A program made the translations under genes and the position numbers. 47,804 bases of DNA from Clostridiales bacterium (GTDB lineage: Bacteria > Bacillota > Clostridia > Oscillospirales > CAG-272): positions 17,926 through 65,729 of the forward strand of contig DPGD01000033.1 of NCBI GenBank assembly GCA_003522145.1. Direction: 5' to 3'. Below are positions 33,353 through 41,501 of the stretch, piece by piece. The notes under the pieces were generated by a model, which was given only the letters and a program-made list of their open reading frames with translations, was not told the origin of the DNA and did no database searches. Each line of letters begins with the position of its first letter. The stretch's first letter is position 1.

Positions 33353-34789
33353 ATGCCTACTTATGTATACCCTATTCTGGCCGTCGCTGTATTACTGCTG
33401 ATTTTCTTCATTTCCGGATATCTGAAGGCGCCTCCGGATACTGCCTACATTATTTCGGGCATGCGCAAGCGCCGGATACTCATCGGAAAAGCCGGCTTTC
33501 GGATTCCCTTCTTTGAGCGGGTGGATAAACTGTCCCTGAAGGTGATGCAGGTGGATGTGAAGACCTCCGAGGCAGTGCCGACAAACGAATTCATCAATGT
33601 GACCGTAGACGGGGTTGCCAACATCAAGGTTTCTTCCGATCCGGAGTTGCTGAACCGTTCGGCGGAAGCGTTGCTCGGAATGTCCGAACAGGATTTGATA
33701 CGCCTGGTCACCCAAGTGCTGGAAGGCAATATGCGGGAAATCGTCGGTTCGGTTGGCTTGAAGGAAATGGTTCAGGACCGGCAGGGCGTTGCCAAAAAGA
33801 TCACCGAGAATGTGGTGCCCGATATGGAGAAGCTGGGAATTGAAGTGGTGAACTTCAATATTCAGAACTTCAAAGACGCTGCCGGTACCATTGAGAATAT
33901 GGGTATTGACAATGTGGAACAGATCCGCAAAAATGCCCAGATTGCCAAGGCAAATGCCCAAAGGGATATTTCCATTGCCACGGCCAACGCTCAGGAAGAG
34001 GCCAACGCCATCAAGGTTCAGGCAGAGAAAAAGATCGCCGAGCAGAATGCCGATCTGGCCATTCAGCAGGCGGATATGAAGGTAAAGGCCGATTCCAAAA
34101 AGGCCGAAGCCGATGCGGCGTACAGCATTCAGCAGGAAAATCAGCGGAAGACCATCGAAATCACCCGGTCGGATGCCGATATTGCAAGAAAGGTCAAGGA
34201 AGCAGAGCTGGCTGAAAAGGAAATTGCTCTGAAGGAACGGAAGCTGGACGCCGAGGTGCGCAAGCAGGCAGACGCCATGAAGTACCGGGCGGAAAAGGAA
34301 GCAGAAGCAGACCTGATCCGTCGGCAGAAGGATGCCGAGGCCAAAGCATACGAGGCCCAGAAGGAAGCCGAAGCCCGCAGGGCGGAAGCCGATGCCCAGA
34401 GATATCAAATGGAGCAGGAAGCGGAAGGTATCCGTGCCAAGGGTCTTGCGGAGGCTGAAGCGATCGAGAAGAAGGCCGAGGCGCAAAAGAAGATGGGCGA
34501 GGCCTCCATTCTGGAAATGTACCTGCAGGCACTGCCCGAAGTGGTGAAAAACGCCGCCGCTCCTCTGGCGCAGACCGACCGTATCGTGATGTACGGCGAC
34601 GGAAACGCCACAAAAGTGGTGAAGGATGTGATGAACAGCACCAATCAGATTATGGAGGGCGTGAAGGAATCCACAGGGCTCGATTTGTCTGCCCTGGTGG
34701 CCGGAATGCTCGGCGGCAGAATAGCGGCACCTGTGGCCCCTCCTCCGACCCCGGAGACGCCCCAGGCCCCTGCTGAGCCTGAAGTATAA
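33353..34789 (+). CDS. Flotillin-like membrane scaffold protein
   Basis: SPFH-family protein of 478 residues (FloT/YuaG type) that organises membrane microdomains. An N-terminal membrane hairpin (about 4-24), the SPFH/PHB domain (about 25-190, with FINVTVDGVANIKVSSDPEL and FNIQNFKDAAG), then a long Ala/Glu/Lys coiled coil with the EA-repeats typical of flotillins (about 195-385, KKAEADAAYSIQQENQRKT). The tail has DRIVMYGDG and ends in a Pro/Ala-rich stretch. AAAGGAG precedes the ATG. No NfeD-like partner is next to it, which is unusual because flotillin genes often have one. Confidence 0.93.
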   Translation: MPTYVYPILAVAVLLLIFFISGYLKAPPDTAYIISGMRKRRILIGKAGFRIPFFERVDKLSLKVMQVDVKTSEAVPTNEFINVTVDGVANIKVSSDPELLNRSAEALLGMSEQDLIRLVTQVLEGNMREIVGSVGLKEMVQDRQGVAKKITENVVPDMEKLGIEVVNFNIQNFKDAAGTIENMGIDNVEQIRKNAQIAKANAQRDISIATANAQEEANAIKVQAEKKIAEQNADLAIQQADMKVKADSKKAEADAAYSIQQENQRKTIEITRSDADIARKVKEAELAEKEIALKERKLDAEVRKQADAMKYRAEKEAEADLIRRQKDAEAKAYEAQKEAEARRAEADAQRYQMEQEAEGIRAKGLAEAEAIEKKAEAQKKMGEASILEMYLQALPEVVKNAAAPLAQTDRIVMYGDGNATKVVKDVMNSTNQIMEGVKESTGLDLSALVAGMLGGRIAAPVAPPPTPETPQAPAEPEV

Positions 34790-34802
34790 CGGAATAGAAC
34801 AG

Positions 34803-34844
34803 AAGGGGCTGTAATAGCGAGGCTTTTACAGCCCCTTGATTTTG
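34803..34844 (+). terminator. Terminator after the flotillin gene
   Basis: AAGGGGCTGTAA pairs with TTTACAGCCCCTT, followed by GATTTT. The stem is nearly identical to the one at 18396-18436. Confidence 0.78.
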
Positions 34845-35033
34845 GTCGGCTTTGTCCTTGGGCCGTCAAGACCGATGTCATCGGAGGCAAAAAAGTTCGG
34901 TCAGAGGTTTATGGGGGCAAAGGGAACTCTGCCCCTCCGGATTTTCGCAGGATTTCAGCGCAAAAAGGACCTTCAGCCCCCGGATTTCCCTGAAATTCCC
35001 TTTTGCGGCAGGGAAACAGGAATGAAAGGGGAT

Positions 35034-36173
35034 TTACGGATTCAATTTTCTGCGTATGCGGTTCAGGTGACGCTCAAAGCTGCCCTCATTCAGCAGTTCC
35101 GCCAGCGCATACTGGTCCAAAACCGGCACAGAGCTTGAAAAAAAGCCGATGCGCTTTTCCGCCATAGGCAGAAGAGAGGGAGGAATCAGCATATAACCGA
35201 TACGCACCGCCGGAGAAAGGGTTTTGCTGAAGGTGTTCAGATAGATCACTCTGCCACCCCTTTCAGCGGCATCCAAGGAGAAAAGAGTTTCAATGGGGCG
35301 CATACGGTGAAATTCCGAGCCGAAGTCATCTTCCAGAATAAAGGCATTCCGGGAGCGGGCAAAGGACAGGTAGGTCTGCTTTTTTTCTGCGGAGGCTGTG
35401 ACCCCGCTGGGGTAGCTTTGGTAGGGGGTCACATGAAGGATTTCGGCATGGCTTTTGAAAAGGACTTCGTCGGGGATGCCTTCGTTTCCCAAAGGAAGCT
35501 CCTCGAAGCGCAGTCCTTGTGCCTTGTAAATCTGCTGTATCTTTTCATAGGAGGGCTTTTCAATGGCATACAACCGGTCTTTTCCGAGAAGGATCGTCGC
35601 CAGATTGTAAAGCTGCTCTGCGCCGGAGCCGATGACGATCTGGTCCGGTAAAACCGAAATCGTGCGGGTGCGCAGAAGATACCGGGCGATGGCTTCCCGC
35701 AGAAGGGGCAAGCCGGCATTTTCGGTTTTCAGAAGAATCCGGTCTCCATAGACAGAAAGCACTCTGCGCACGGCCTTGGCATAGACCGAAGGAGGAAAGC
35801 AGTCGGTTTCCAAAGGGGGAGCGGGCGTTTGGTCGGTCGATGGCTCTCCGGCATATTTTGAGTGCAGGGAAAGGGAAGAGGAAAATTCCTTCGGTTGCGT
35901 TTTCTCAGGCATTCTTGGAGGAGCACTGGGAAAGAACTGTTCCTTCCGGTAGCGTACAAAATAGCCGCAGCGCTGTCTACCCTGAATATAGCCTTCGTCC
36001 TCCAAAAGCGCATAGGTATGCTCTATGGTGACCAGGCTTACCCCGAAACGCTCTGCGGCACTGCGCTTGGAGGGCAGCTTGCTTTTATAGGAATAGGCAC
36101 CCGACACGATTTCTTTTTTCAGTTGTTCATAGAGCGTCAGATACGCCGGTGTTTTTTTTACTGTTTTTTTCAT
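35034..36173 (-). CDS. MocR/PdxR-like GntR regulator with a shortened aminotransferase domain
   Basis: The 379-residue fusion has an N-terminal GntR winged helix (about 5-75, LYEQLKKEIVSGAYSYKSKLPSKR ... SLVTIEHTYALLEDEGYIQG) and a type I aminotransferase-like domain binding PLP (about 110-379), with EDDFGSEF and the PLP lysine in NTFSKTLSPAVRIGY. MocR proteins are usually 450-500 residues; this one stops at RIRRKLNP, where the small C-terminal subdomain would begin. Frames after the stop show no continuation. GGAGG lies rather far (16 nt) from the ATG. It diverges from an ECF S gene, the arrangement expected for a PdxR-like regulator of vitamin B6 uptake. Confidence 0.82.
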   Translation of the reverse strand: MKKTVKKTPAYLTLYEQLKKEIVSGAYSYKSKLPSKRSAAERFGVSLVTIEHTYALLEDEGYIQGRQRCGYFVRYRKEQFFPSAPPRMPEKTQPKEFSSSLSLHSKYAGEPSTDQTPAPPLETDCFPPSVYAKAVRRVLSVYGDRILLKTENAGLPLLREAIARYLLRTRTISVLPDQIVIGSGAEQLYNLATILLGKDRLYAIEKPSYEKIQQIYKAQGLRFEELPLGNEGIPDEVLFKSHAEILHVTPYQSYPSGVTASAEKKQTYLSFARSRNAFILEDDFGSEFHRMRPIETLFSLDAAERGGRVIYLNTFSKTLSPAVRIGYMLIPPSLLPMAEKRIGFFSSSVPVLDQYALAELLNEGSFERHLNRIRRKLNP

Positions 36174-36204
36174 CTGGTCTTATATTTTTCCTCCGAATTG
36201 AATA

Positions 36205-36233
36205 TTTCAACAGGTTCAGATATTTGCTATAGT
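36205..36233 (+). promoter_or_regulatory. Probable promoter of the ECF S-component gene
   Basis: TTTCAA (36205-36210) is followed after 17 nt by TATAGT (36228-36233). The region is shared with the divergent MocR gene, so the regulator probably binds here. Confidence 0.5.
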
Positions 36234-36269
36234 ATACAGAAAATGAGAAAAAAAGAAAAGAGAGAAATT

Positions 36270-36854
36270 ATGAACAAATCCATTTCTTACAGGAAATCCT
36301 TGAAGTGGCTGACCATCACGGCTTTGTTTATGTCCCTGAACATTGTTTTAAGCATGAGCATATTCTCGATTCCGGTGCCCGGCGGACATATGTACCTGAA
36401 CGATGTGATTATCTGCACGGCCGCAATTATTCTTGACCCGCTGGGAGCCTTCCTTGTGGGAGGGGTAGGGGCCTTTTTGGGCGATTTCTTCTTCTATCCC
36501 ACGCCGATGTTTGTTTCTCTGGTCGTGCATGGCTTGCAGGCAGTGGTCATCTCGCTTTGCGCCCGGTATCTGTTCAAAAAAAGAAAATATCTGGGCACCA
36601 TCATCGGGGTAACGATCGGTGCGGTAATTATGGTCGTGGGCTACTCCCTTGGACGGGCGTTTATCTACAGCACGCCGGAATATGCGATTGCCAAATTGCC
36701 CTATCAGATTTTGCAGGCGGCGGTGGGTGCCGTGGTAGGAGCGGTGCTCTGCTGTGTGTACAATCTGAAGGATCAGATGAAGGACTATCTGGACGGCAGA
36801 AAGAGGCCTTCCAAAAAGACCGCAAAAAAGGACGCCGGCGAAGAAAGCAAATAA
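36270..36854 (+). CDS. ECF transporter S component, possibly for vitamin B6
   Basis: Integral membrane substrate-binding subunit of 194 residues with five to six predicted helices, similar to the broad ECF riboflavin/pyridoxine-type S family (LNDVIICTAAIILDPLGAFL, then GGVGAFLGDFFFYPTPMF and LVVHGLQAVVISL). The basic Lys-rich tail (from about 170) is cytoplasmic. The start at 36270 follows AGAGAG. There are no T or A genes nearby, so it should use the shared EcfTAA' module. The divergent MocR/PdxR-like gene points to a pyridoxine-type substrate (compare PdxU2), an inference from context. Confidence 0.78.
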   Translation: MNKSISYRKSLKWLTITALFMSLNIVLSMSIFSIPVPGGHMYLNDVIICTAAIILDPLGAFLVGGVGAFLGDFFFYPTPMFVSLVVHGLQAVVISLCARYLFKKRKYLGTIIGVTIGAVIMVVGYSLGRAFIYSTPEYAIAKLPYQILQAAVGAVVGAVLCCVYNLKDQMKDYLDGRKRPSKKTAKKDAGEESK

Positions 36855-36879
36855 AAGCAAAGAAAACAAATAAGAGTAA

Positions 36880-36935
36880 AAAACAGGCGGTGCCGCCGAC
36901 CCTCAAGGGAATCGGGCACTGCCTGTTTGTTTAAA
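36880..36935. terminator. Terminator between the ECF S and carboxypeptidase genes
   Basis: AAACAGGCGGTGCC pairs with GGCACTGCCTGTTT (one mismatch) and is followed by GTTT on the plus strand and TTTTTACTC on the minus strand, so it can serve both convergent genes. Confidence 0.78.
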
Positions 36936-36958
36936 ACGGAAAAGAAGCGGTCTTTGTC

Positions 36959-38017
36959 CTATTTGACGATGTAGGTTTTCAGCCATTGCACGGCTGTTTT
37001 GGAATCCAAGAACCGATCGGTCATTTTTTCTTCTCCGAAAAAGCCGAAGATGAAGGACTGTCCCTCAATTTCCACCGAACCAAGGAAGCAGTAGTAGTCT
37101 TTGCTGACCGAGCCGGTTTTCAGACCGTTCATTTCGGGAATATAATATTCGGGAGTGTAGGGATCAATGCACCAGTTGGTGTTTTTCCATTCCATAATGT
37201 GTCCGCTGTAGTAGGTGACCCTGTCGCTGGGCAGGTTGGAATACTTCCGGATGATCTCATCTTCATAGGCCAGCCGGGCAATCAAAGCCATATCCTCCAA
37301 GGTGGAGTAGTTTTCCGGATAGTCGTAACCGTCCGGGCAGGTAAAGTGACTGCCGCAAAGACCTATGGTTCTCGCATATTCGTTCATTCCCATCAGAAAG
37401 GCGTCCACCTCATCCCGGGCGGTGGGAGCGCCGGGATTGAGAATTCTTCCGCCTGCGGCGGCAAGCACATAGGCGGCGTCGTTGCCCGAAGGAAGAAGCA
37501 TTCCTTCCATCAACTGTTCCACCGTCAACTGATGGTGGCTTTTGATGTAAGCCAAAGAGGAGTTGGGTCCCACCAGATTCAATTCGTCTCCCGGTGTAAC
37601 CACCATGTCCAAAGGAAGGAGGGTGCGGGCGAAAAGGATGGTCAGCAATTTGGTGGTGCTGGCAGGATAGATGATGCAGTCATTGCCGGCAATATAGAGA
37701 AAGCATTTTTGTTCCGCATCGTAGAGAAAGCTCTGGCCGCAGAGGAAATCCGGTGCGGGCAGATCGGCATAGTGGGAGGGGACGGACGGGGAGGAGGGGG
37801 ACGCCAAAGAAAAGGTGGTAGAAGAATCAAAGGAGGTTGTAACAATTGCCGGAGTGGCCGTGGATTCTTCGGAGGGAACAAGGGACGAGACTCTCGGAAT
37901 GTATCCGGGGTCGCTTGGTGCGTGCGTTATGGAAGAGGAGGAGACATTGCCGCAGGAGCACAGACCGCAGAGCAGTATGGCCAAAATCGGGAACCATGCA
38001 AAAAAGCGCCGTTTCAT
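36959..38017 (-). CDS. D-alanyl-D-alanine carboxypeptidase-like lipoprotein (peptidase S11)
   Basis: Penicillin-binding-protein-type serine peptidase that trims the terminal D-Ala from peptidoglycan stem peptides. The 352 residues have a lipoprotein signal ending LCSC (lipid Cys22), a Ser/Thr/Pro linker to about 82, and the three active-site motifs: SxxK (Ser120-Lys123, YPASTTKLL), SGN (177-179) and KTG (300-302, NGLKTGSVS). The usual C-terminal beta domain of DacA is missing, and anchoring is by lipid rather than by a C-terminal amphipathic helix. AAGGAG lies 8 nt before the ATG. It is the last gene of the minus operon from 41027. Confidence 0.9.
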   Translation of the reverse strand: MKRRFFAWFPILAILLCGLCSCGNVSSSSITHAPSDPGYIPRVSSLVPSEESTATPAIVTTSFDSSTTFSLASPSSPSVPSHYADLPAPDFLCGQSFLYDAEQKCFLYIAGNDCIIYPASTTKLLTILFARTLLPLDMVVTPGDELNLVGPNSSLAYIKSHHQLTVEQLMEGMLLPSGNDAAYVLAAAGGRILNPGAPTARDEVDAFLMGMNEYARTIGLCGSHFTCPDGYDYPENYSTLEDMALIARLAYEDEIIRKYSNLPSDRVTYYSGHIMEWKNTNWCIDPYTPEYYIPEMNGLKTGSVSKDYYCFLGSVEIEGQSFIFGFFGEEKMTDRFLDSKTAVQWLKTYIVK

Positions 38018-38029
38018 GTTGAGTTCTCC

Positions 38030-38917
38030 TTATTCTTTGAATTGGTCGCAGAAGAAAATCCCTTTGCCGCAGTAGACCGGATTTCCTTCCGAGAGCCAAC
38101 GCTTGTAGACACGCTGTAAAGAGGTCTTTTCGGGAAGAAGCTCCGGCTTTGAAGTGTCGGCATTGCCGAAAATCCTCCATAGGTCTCCCTCGTCCGGAGC
38201 CTTTTCCATATAGGTATAGTCTTTGGCAAACCGCCGGATGCCGCAGTCCGGGGGGAGCATTTCCTTGTGATGCTCAAAGAGCAGCCAGCTCTCGCACTGA
38301 AACGCTGTCGGCGCTTCCAGCTTCGGAGCGAAGAAGGCGGCGGCTTCCTTATAGGATTGGGCAAGCTCCCGGCGCACCAACCGTCCTCTGGAGGGAATAT
38401 GTACATCGATACACAATTGCCCTTTTTTTATGGAAAGTCCGTCTTTTTTATAATCAAATGCAGCGGGAATCAGGCAAAACTCCAGCCGCCCGATGGCATA
38501 AAGCGAAAAGCTCCAGAACCGGGAAAACCAGATCGCCACAAAGGAACCCCAGATCCCGTAAACCTCTTTGCATTCCATCAGCTTACAGCGCAAGCCTAAG
38601 AGCACTCCTTTGAACCACTGTTCGGGCAGAGATTTCTTTTTATATTGTTCGTGCAAGGCCGGGGCCAAATGGAAATAGAACAGAAAATCCGAAGAGAAGG
38701 GGTGGACGCCGACGGCTTTGGCATAGGTCTGCAATTCTTTGCAGGAATCATGGTAAGAAAACCGATCGCCCTTTTCAAAACGCGCACGCCGGTCTTCCAG
38801 AAGGGTAAGAGCTGCGGGACTGTGCAGAAGGGCGGTATAATCTTTGAAAAGGGCTTCGGCGGCCTCTTCGGGGAACTCGCCGAGAGCGGATAAGGAAAAA
38901 AATTCGGATTTCAGCAT
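38030..38917 (-). CDS. GNAT-like acyltransferase-domain protein
   Basis: The 295-residue protein resembles the two-part NAT_N/GNAT_C acyltransferase family common in Clostridia: GRLEFCLIPAAF, then IDVHIPSRGRLVRRELAQSYKEA (given in two parts: IDVHIPSRGRL and VRRELAQSYKEA), AAFFAPKL, and FQCESWLLFEHHKEMLPP. The substrate is unknown. I use the second ATG (38917) because AAGGAG lies 7 nt upstream of it; the first ATG (38923) sits on top of that site. It is 12 nt upstream of the carboxypeptidase gene and 17 nt downstream of the PHP gene, in one transcript. Confidence 0.65.
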   Translation of the reverse strand: MLKSEFFSLSALGEFPEEAAEALFKDYTALLHSPAALTLLEDRRARFEKGDRFSYHDSCKELQTYAKAVGVHPFSSDFLFYFHLAPALHEQYKKKSLPEQWFKGVLLGLRCKLMECKEVYGIWGSFVAIWFSRFWSFSLYAIGRLEFCLIPAAFDYKKDGLSIKKGQLCIDVHIPSRGRLVRRELAQSYKEAAAFFAPKLEAPTAFQCESWLLFEHHKEMLPPDCGIRRFAKDYTYMEKAPDEGDLWRIFGNADTSKPELLPEKTSLQRVYKRWLSEGNPVYCGKGIFFCDQFKE

Positions 38918-38934
38918 GGCCATTCTCCTTGAAA

Positions 38935-39630
38935 TTAACCGTTGTTCTGTGTGGCCAGAGCTTTTTCAATGTCAATATCGTGAAGGAGCAGGGGAGGTTG
39001 ACCCCGGCGCAGATATTCCCCCAGCTCTGTTTCGGTTTGCAGGCGTTCGGGAAGGTATACGCCGCAATGAGCTTTGTAAATATCCCCATGGTAGTCACTG
39101 CCGCAGGTCAGAATCAGTCCGTGGGCATCGGCATATTGCCGGGCTTCCTCACGCCAGTTGTTATGGTAGAGGGGATGACAGTTGATTTCCACTCCGTCAA
39201 GAAGTGTGTAATCGGCGGGAGTGCCTTTGTGGCGGAAGGGATGGGCGTGAATCAGAAGCCCGCCCTCGCTGTGGGCGAAGTCCGACAGCTCTTTTAAGGA
39301 AAACGCCCACAAAGGGCGGCTTCCGCTGTGAAAAAGACTGTCGGGCGTGACGCCGTAAAGCAGAAAATCCTGCGATCCTAAAGTGACTTCGATGCCGAAA
39401 AGGGCACGCAGTCCTCTTTTGGCGGCAATCTCTTTCACCCGGTAAAATTCATCCCGGTATTTTTCAAGCCAAAGAGGAAAATCCATGTCGCAGTGCCGCT
39501 TCCCATAATGATTGGTCAGCACAAATCCTCCGGTGCCCTCGTTTTTTAAGGCGTCACAGAGCTGTTCGGGCGACAGGAGACTGCATTTGGAAATGCCTTT
39601 GGTGTGTACATGCATATCGTATAGAATCAT
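38935..39630 (-). CDS. PHP-domain phosphoesterase
   Basis: Metal-dependent phosphoesterase of 231 residues. DMHVHTKGISKCS gives the first HxH metal motif; further ligands are likely in TNHYGKRHCD, FGIEVTLGSQDF, LIHAHPFRHK and CGSDYHGDIYKAHCG. The pattern resembles stand-alone PHP proteins related to YcdX/TrpH-like nucleotide phosphatases and histidinol phosphatase; no histidine genes are nearby. The start overlaps the stop of the upstream membrane-protein gene (ATGA), so the two are translationally coupled. Confidence 0.85.
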   Translation of the reverse strand: MILYDMHVHTKGISKCSLLSPEQLCDALKNEGTGGFVLTNHYGKRHCDMDFPLWLEKYRDEFYRVKEIAAKRGLRALFGIEVTLGSQDFLLYGVTPDSLFHSGSRPLWAFSLKELSDFAHSEGGLLIHAHPFRHKGTPADYTLLDGVEINCHPLYHNNWREEARQYADAHGLILTCGSDYHGDIYKAHCGVYLPERLQTETELGEYLRRGQPPLLLHDIDIEKALATQNNG

Positions 39631-41027
39631 GAGTCACCGTACCTTTGAAAATCGCTTTCTTTTTCGTATTCCCGGATAAATACATTCTTTTCTTCCAGGA
39701 TCGGACGGATTTTTTTCCTGCATTCCTCCGGGGAGGCAAGGGGATACAGATCAATCTGACTGCCGTTTTTCATTCTCAGAATAAAGTGGGGCGATTGGAG
39801 AACATGGCCGTCGGGAGCAATCCTTTGCGCCACCAAAGCCGCCTCTTGAATGTCCTCGTAGCTGTAAGCCCTTTCTTTCAGGGAAAAAGGATCGCTGCAG
39901 TCCACCAACCGGGAATTTTCAAGACGGACGGTATAATTTCCCATCAGGATGGTGAACACCAGAAGCAGGGAAGTAAGGAGGCTTGCGAAAATCCCGTATG
40001 CCCGGCGGCTGACCGTGCTTTCCATTTCCGCATAGCCCAAGGCATTCTGTTTGCCGTAGATGAAGCGGTAGAGCGTTCTTCTGTCGAACAGCAGTGCGAT
40101 ATAGCCGGAAAAAAACAGAGGGAGAGAAAGACAGAAAATCTGTCCGCCGAGGGAGGTGGAATAGAGCACCTCAGAATTGAATTTTCCGGCGCAGAAGAGG
40201 TACAGGAGCAGGCAGACAAGTAGAACGGGAAGACCCACCACCAGCGTGTTCAGAAAAACCGCACCGAAGAATTTCGGTAAAGAGGAAATTCTGTTCGCCT
40301 TCCGGGAATTCAGATACAGCTCCTTTTGCAGGGGAGAATAGAAGACGGCCTCCTCCGGCAGAGCCTTCAGCAATTCGGCCTCCGGATTGTCCGGCAGAAC
40401 CGGCTTTCGGGGGCGCTGAGGGGGAACACCGAAAAAATGCACCAGCGGCGGAATGAAAAAGTCGGTCATCCAGCACATATAGAAAAAGGAAAGCGTTTTC
40501 TGCACATCCTGAGCGTCAAAATCCCCGTCGGGAACAAAGACGCCATCCTGTCGGATCAGAATGGAATCGCCGGCATAGTCATTGATTTTTCCGGCAATTT
40601 CTCCAAAAAGGTTCTGCCGGTTTCGGTCGTCGGAAAGATAGGACCGGAGCAGAGATTGATTTTGGGTAAAAACAGCCCACAATTCCGCCACCGCTTCTTT
40701 CAATTGCCGTTCAATGGCAATGAAGGGATAGCGGGTGCAGGTGTAGGTCTGGGGGCGAAGTTTCAGAAGCACATAGGAAAGGGGCAGGGACAGGGCTTCC
40801 TCCCCCCGTTGGCGCAAACGGCATTCCAAAGAATTGGAAAGTCCGGGTGTCGGTCCCTTGCGGTATAAGACAAAATCCACTTCATAGTTTTCAAAGATCC
40901 AGGTGCACCGGGCGGCCGTGTTCCTTTGCGCATAGAGAAAAACCATGGTTTTTGCCCCTGAAGGAAGAGGGTAGGTCAGAAGAAGCTCCTCCATTTTCAA
41001 AAGAATTTTCGGTATTTCTTTACTCAT
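39627..41027 (-). CDS. Membrane protein of unknown function
   Basis: No family recognised. The 466 residues comprise a soluble N-terminal half (about 1-225) rich in charged and aromatic residues, three hydrophobic segments (about 245-275, 290-310 and 345-370; VFLNTLVVGLPVLLVCLLLY is the clearest) and a C-terminal soluble part of about 95 residues with NGSQIDLYPL. GAGGGGGG lies 7 nt before the ATG at 41027. It leads an operon with a PHP phosphoesterase, an acyltransferase and an S11 peptidase; a cell-envelope role is only suggested by the last of these. Confidence 0.7.
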   Translation of the reverse strand: MSKEIPKILLKMEELLLTYPLPSGAKTMVFLYAQRNTAARCTWIFENYEVDFVLYRKGPTPGLSNSLECRLRQRGEEALSLPLSYVLLKLRPQTYTCTRYPFIAIERQLKEAVAELWAVFTQNQSLLRSYLSDDRNRQNLFGEIAGKINDYAGDSILIRQDGVFVPDGDFDAQDVQKTLSFFYMCWMTDFFIPPLVHFFGVPPQRPRKPVLPDNPEAELLKALPEEAVFYSPLQKELYLNSRKANRISSLPKFFGAVFLNTLVVGLPVLLVCLLLYLFCAGKFNSEVLYSTSLGGQIFCLSLPLFFSGYIALLFDRRTLYRFIYGKQNALGYAEMESTVSRRAYGIFASLLTSLLLVFTILMGNYTVRLENSRLVDCSDPFSLKERAYSYEDIQEAALVAQRIAPDGHVLQSPHFILRMKNGSQIDLYPLASPEECRKKIRPILEEKNVFIREYEKESDFQRYGDS

Positions 41028-41109
41028 GGAAATCCCCCCCTCTTTTGCACAAAATACCAACCGGGCTCCTGACCACCGCATATCCGGCAACAGATGCCGA
41101 ACACACTTC

Positions 41110-41269
41110 GGGCACCTCTAAAAATTTCCCGCACATCCTGCCCCGGCGTTTTGGCCCCAGAGCTTCGTTGCAAAAATCCGGACAGCACAAGGCGTTCCGG
41201 TGTTTTTGTGCCTTATTCTTCGGCAGGACTGCTCGCTCTGAACAGACTTTGAATTTTTAGAGGTACCCC
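41110..41269 (+). repeat. Intergenic repeat, long form, copy B
   Basis: This 160-nt element begins GGGCACCTCTAAAAATTTCC and ends TTTGAATTTTTAGAGGTACCCC. The ends are complementary over about 15 bp, and the whole aligns with copy A. It lies within the predicted 5' UTR of the minus operon that starts at 41027. Confidence 0.8.
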
Positions 41270-41320
41270 TTTGAATATTCAGAGGGACCCAACGGTCTTT
41301 TGACAGTTTTCACTCTGTAC

Positions 41321-41349
41321 ATTGTACACGAAGGGGAGACGCTTGTCAA
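41321..41349 (-). promoter_or_regulatory. Promoter of the membrane-protein / PHP / acyltransferase / S11 operon
   Basis: On the minus strand, TTGACA (41344-41349) is followed after 17 nt by TACAAT (41321-41326). The leader would be about 285 nt and would include repeat copy B. Confidence 0.8.
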
Positions 41350-41382
41350 TCCCTGCAGGAGAAAAACCGGGAAAAGAAATGA

Positions 41383-41472
41383 GGGCGTAAAAAATCCCGC
41401 ATATCCGGCAACAGCCTTCCAACACACTTTGAATATACGGAGGCAACATATCTTGAATATTCAGGGGCGCCC
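41383..41472 (+). repeat. Intergenic repeat, short form, copy E
   Basis: It starts GGGCGTAAAAAATCCCGCA and ends TTGAATATTCAGGGGCGCCC. The interior has TATCCGGCAACAG and ACACACTTTGAATATACGGAGG, seen also at about 41080-41105. The right end touches the B12 promoter -35 box. Confidence 0.6.
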
Positions 41473-41501
41473 TTGATTTTTTTCCCTTTGTATGCTATAA
41501 T
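41473..41501 (+). promoter_or_regulatory. Promoter of the B12 uptake operon
   Basis: TTGATT (41473-41478) is followed after 17 nt by TATAAT (41496-41501). The riboswitch P1 stem begins at the very next base, 41502, so the transcript should start within or just after it. Confidence 0.8.

Noticed and set aside
34846..35033. Remnant of the missing MocR C-terminal domain
   Set aside because: I translated this stretch in all three minus-strand frames and saw no residues like the expected subdomain.
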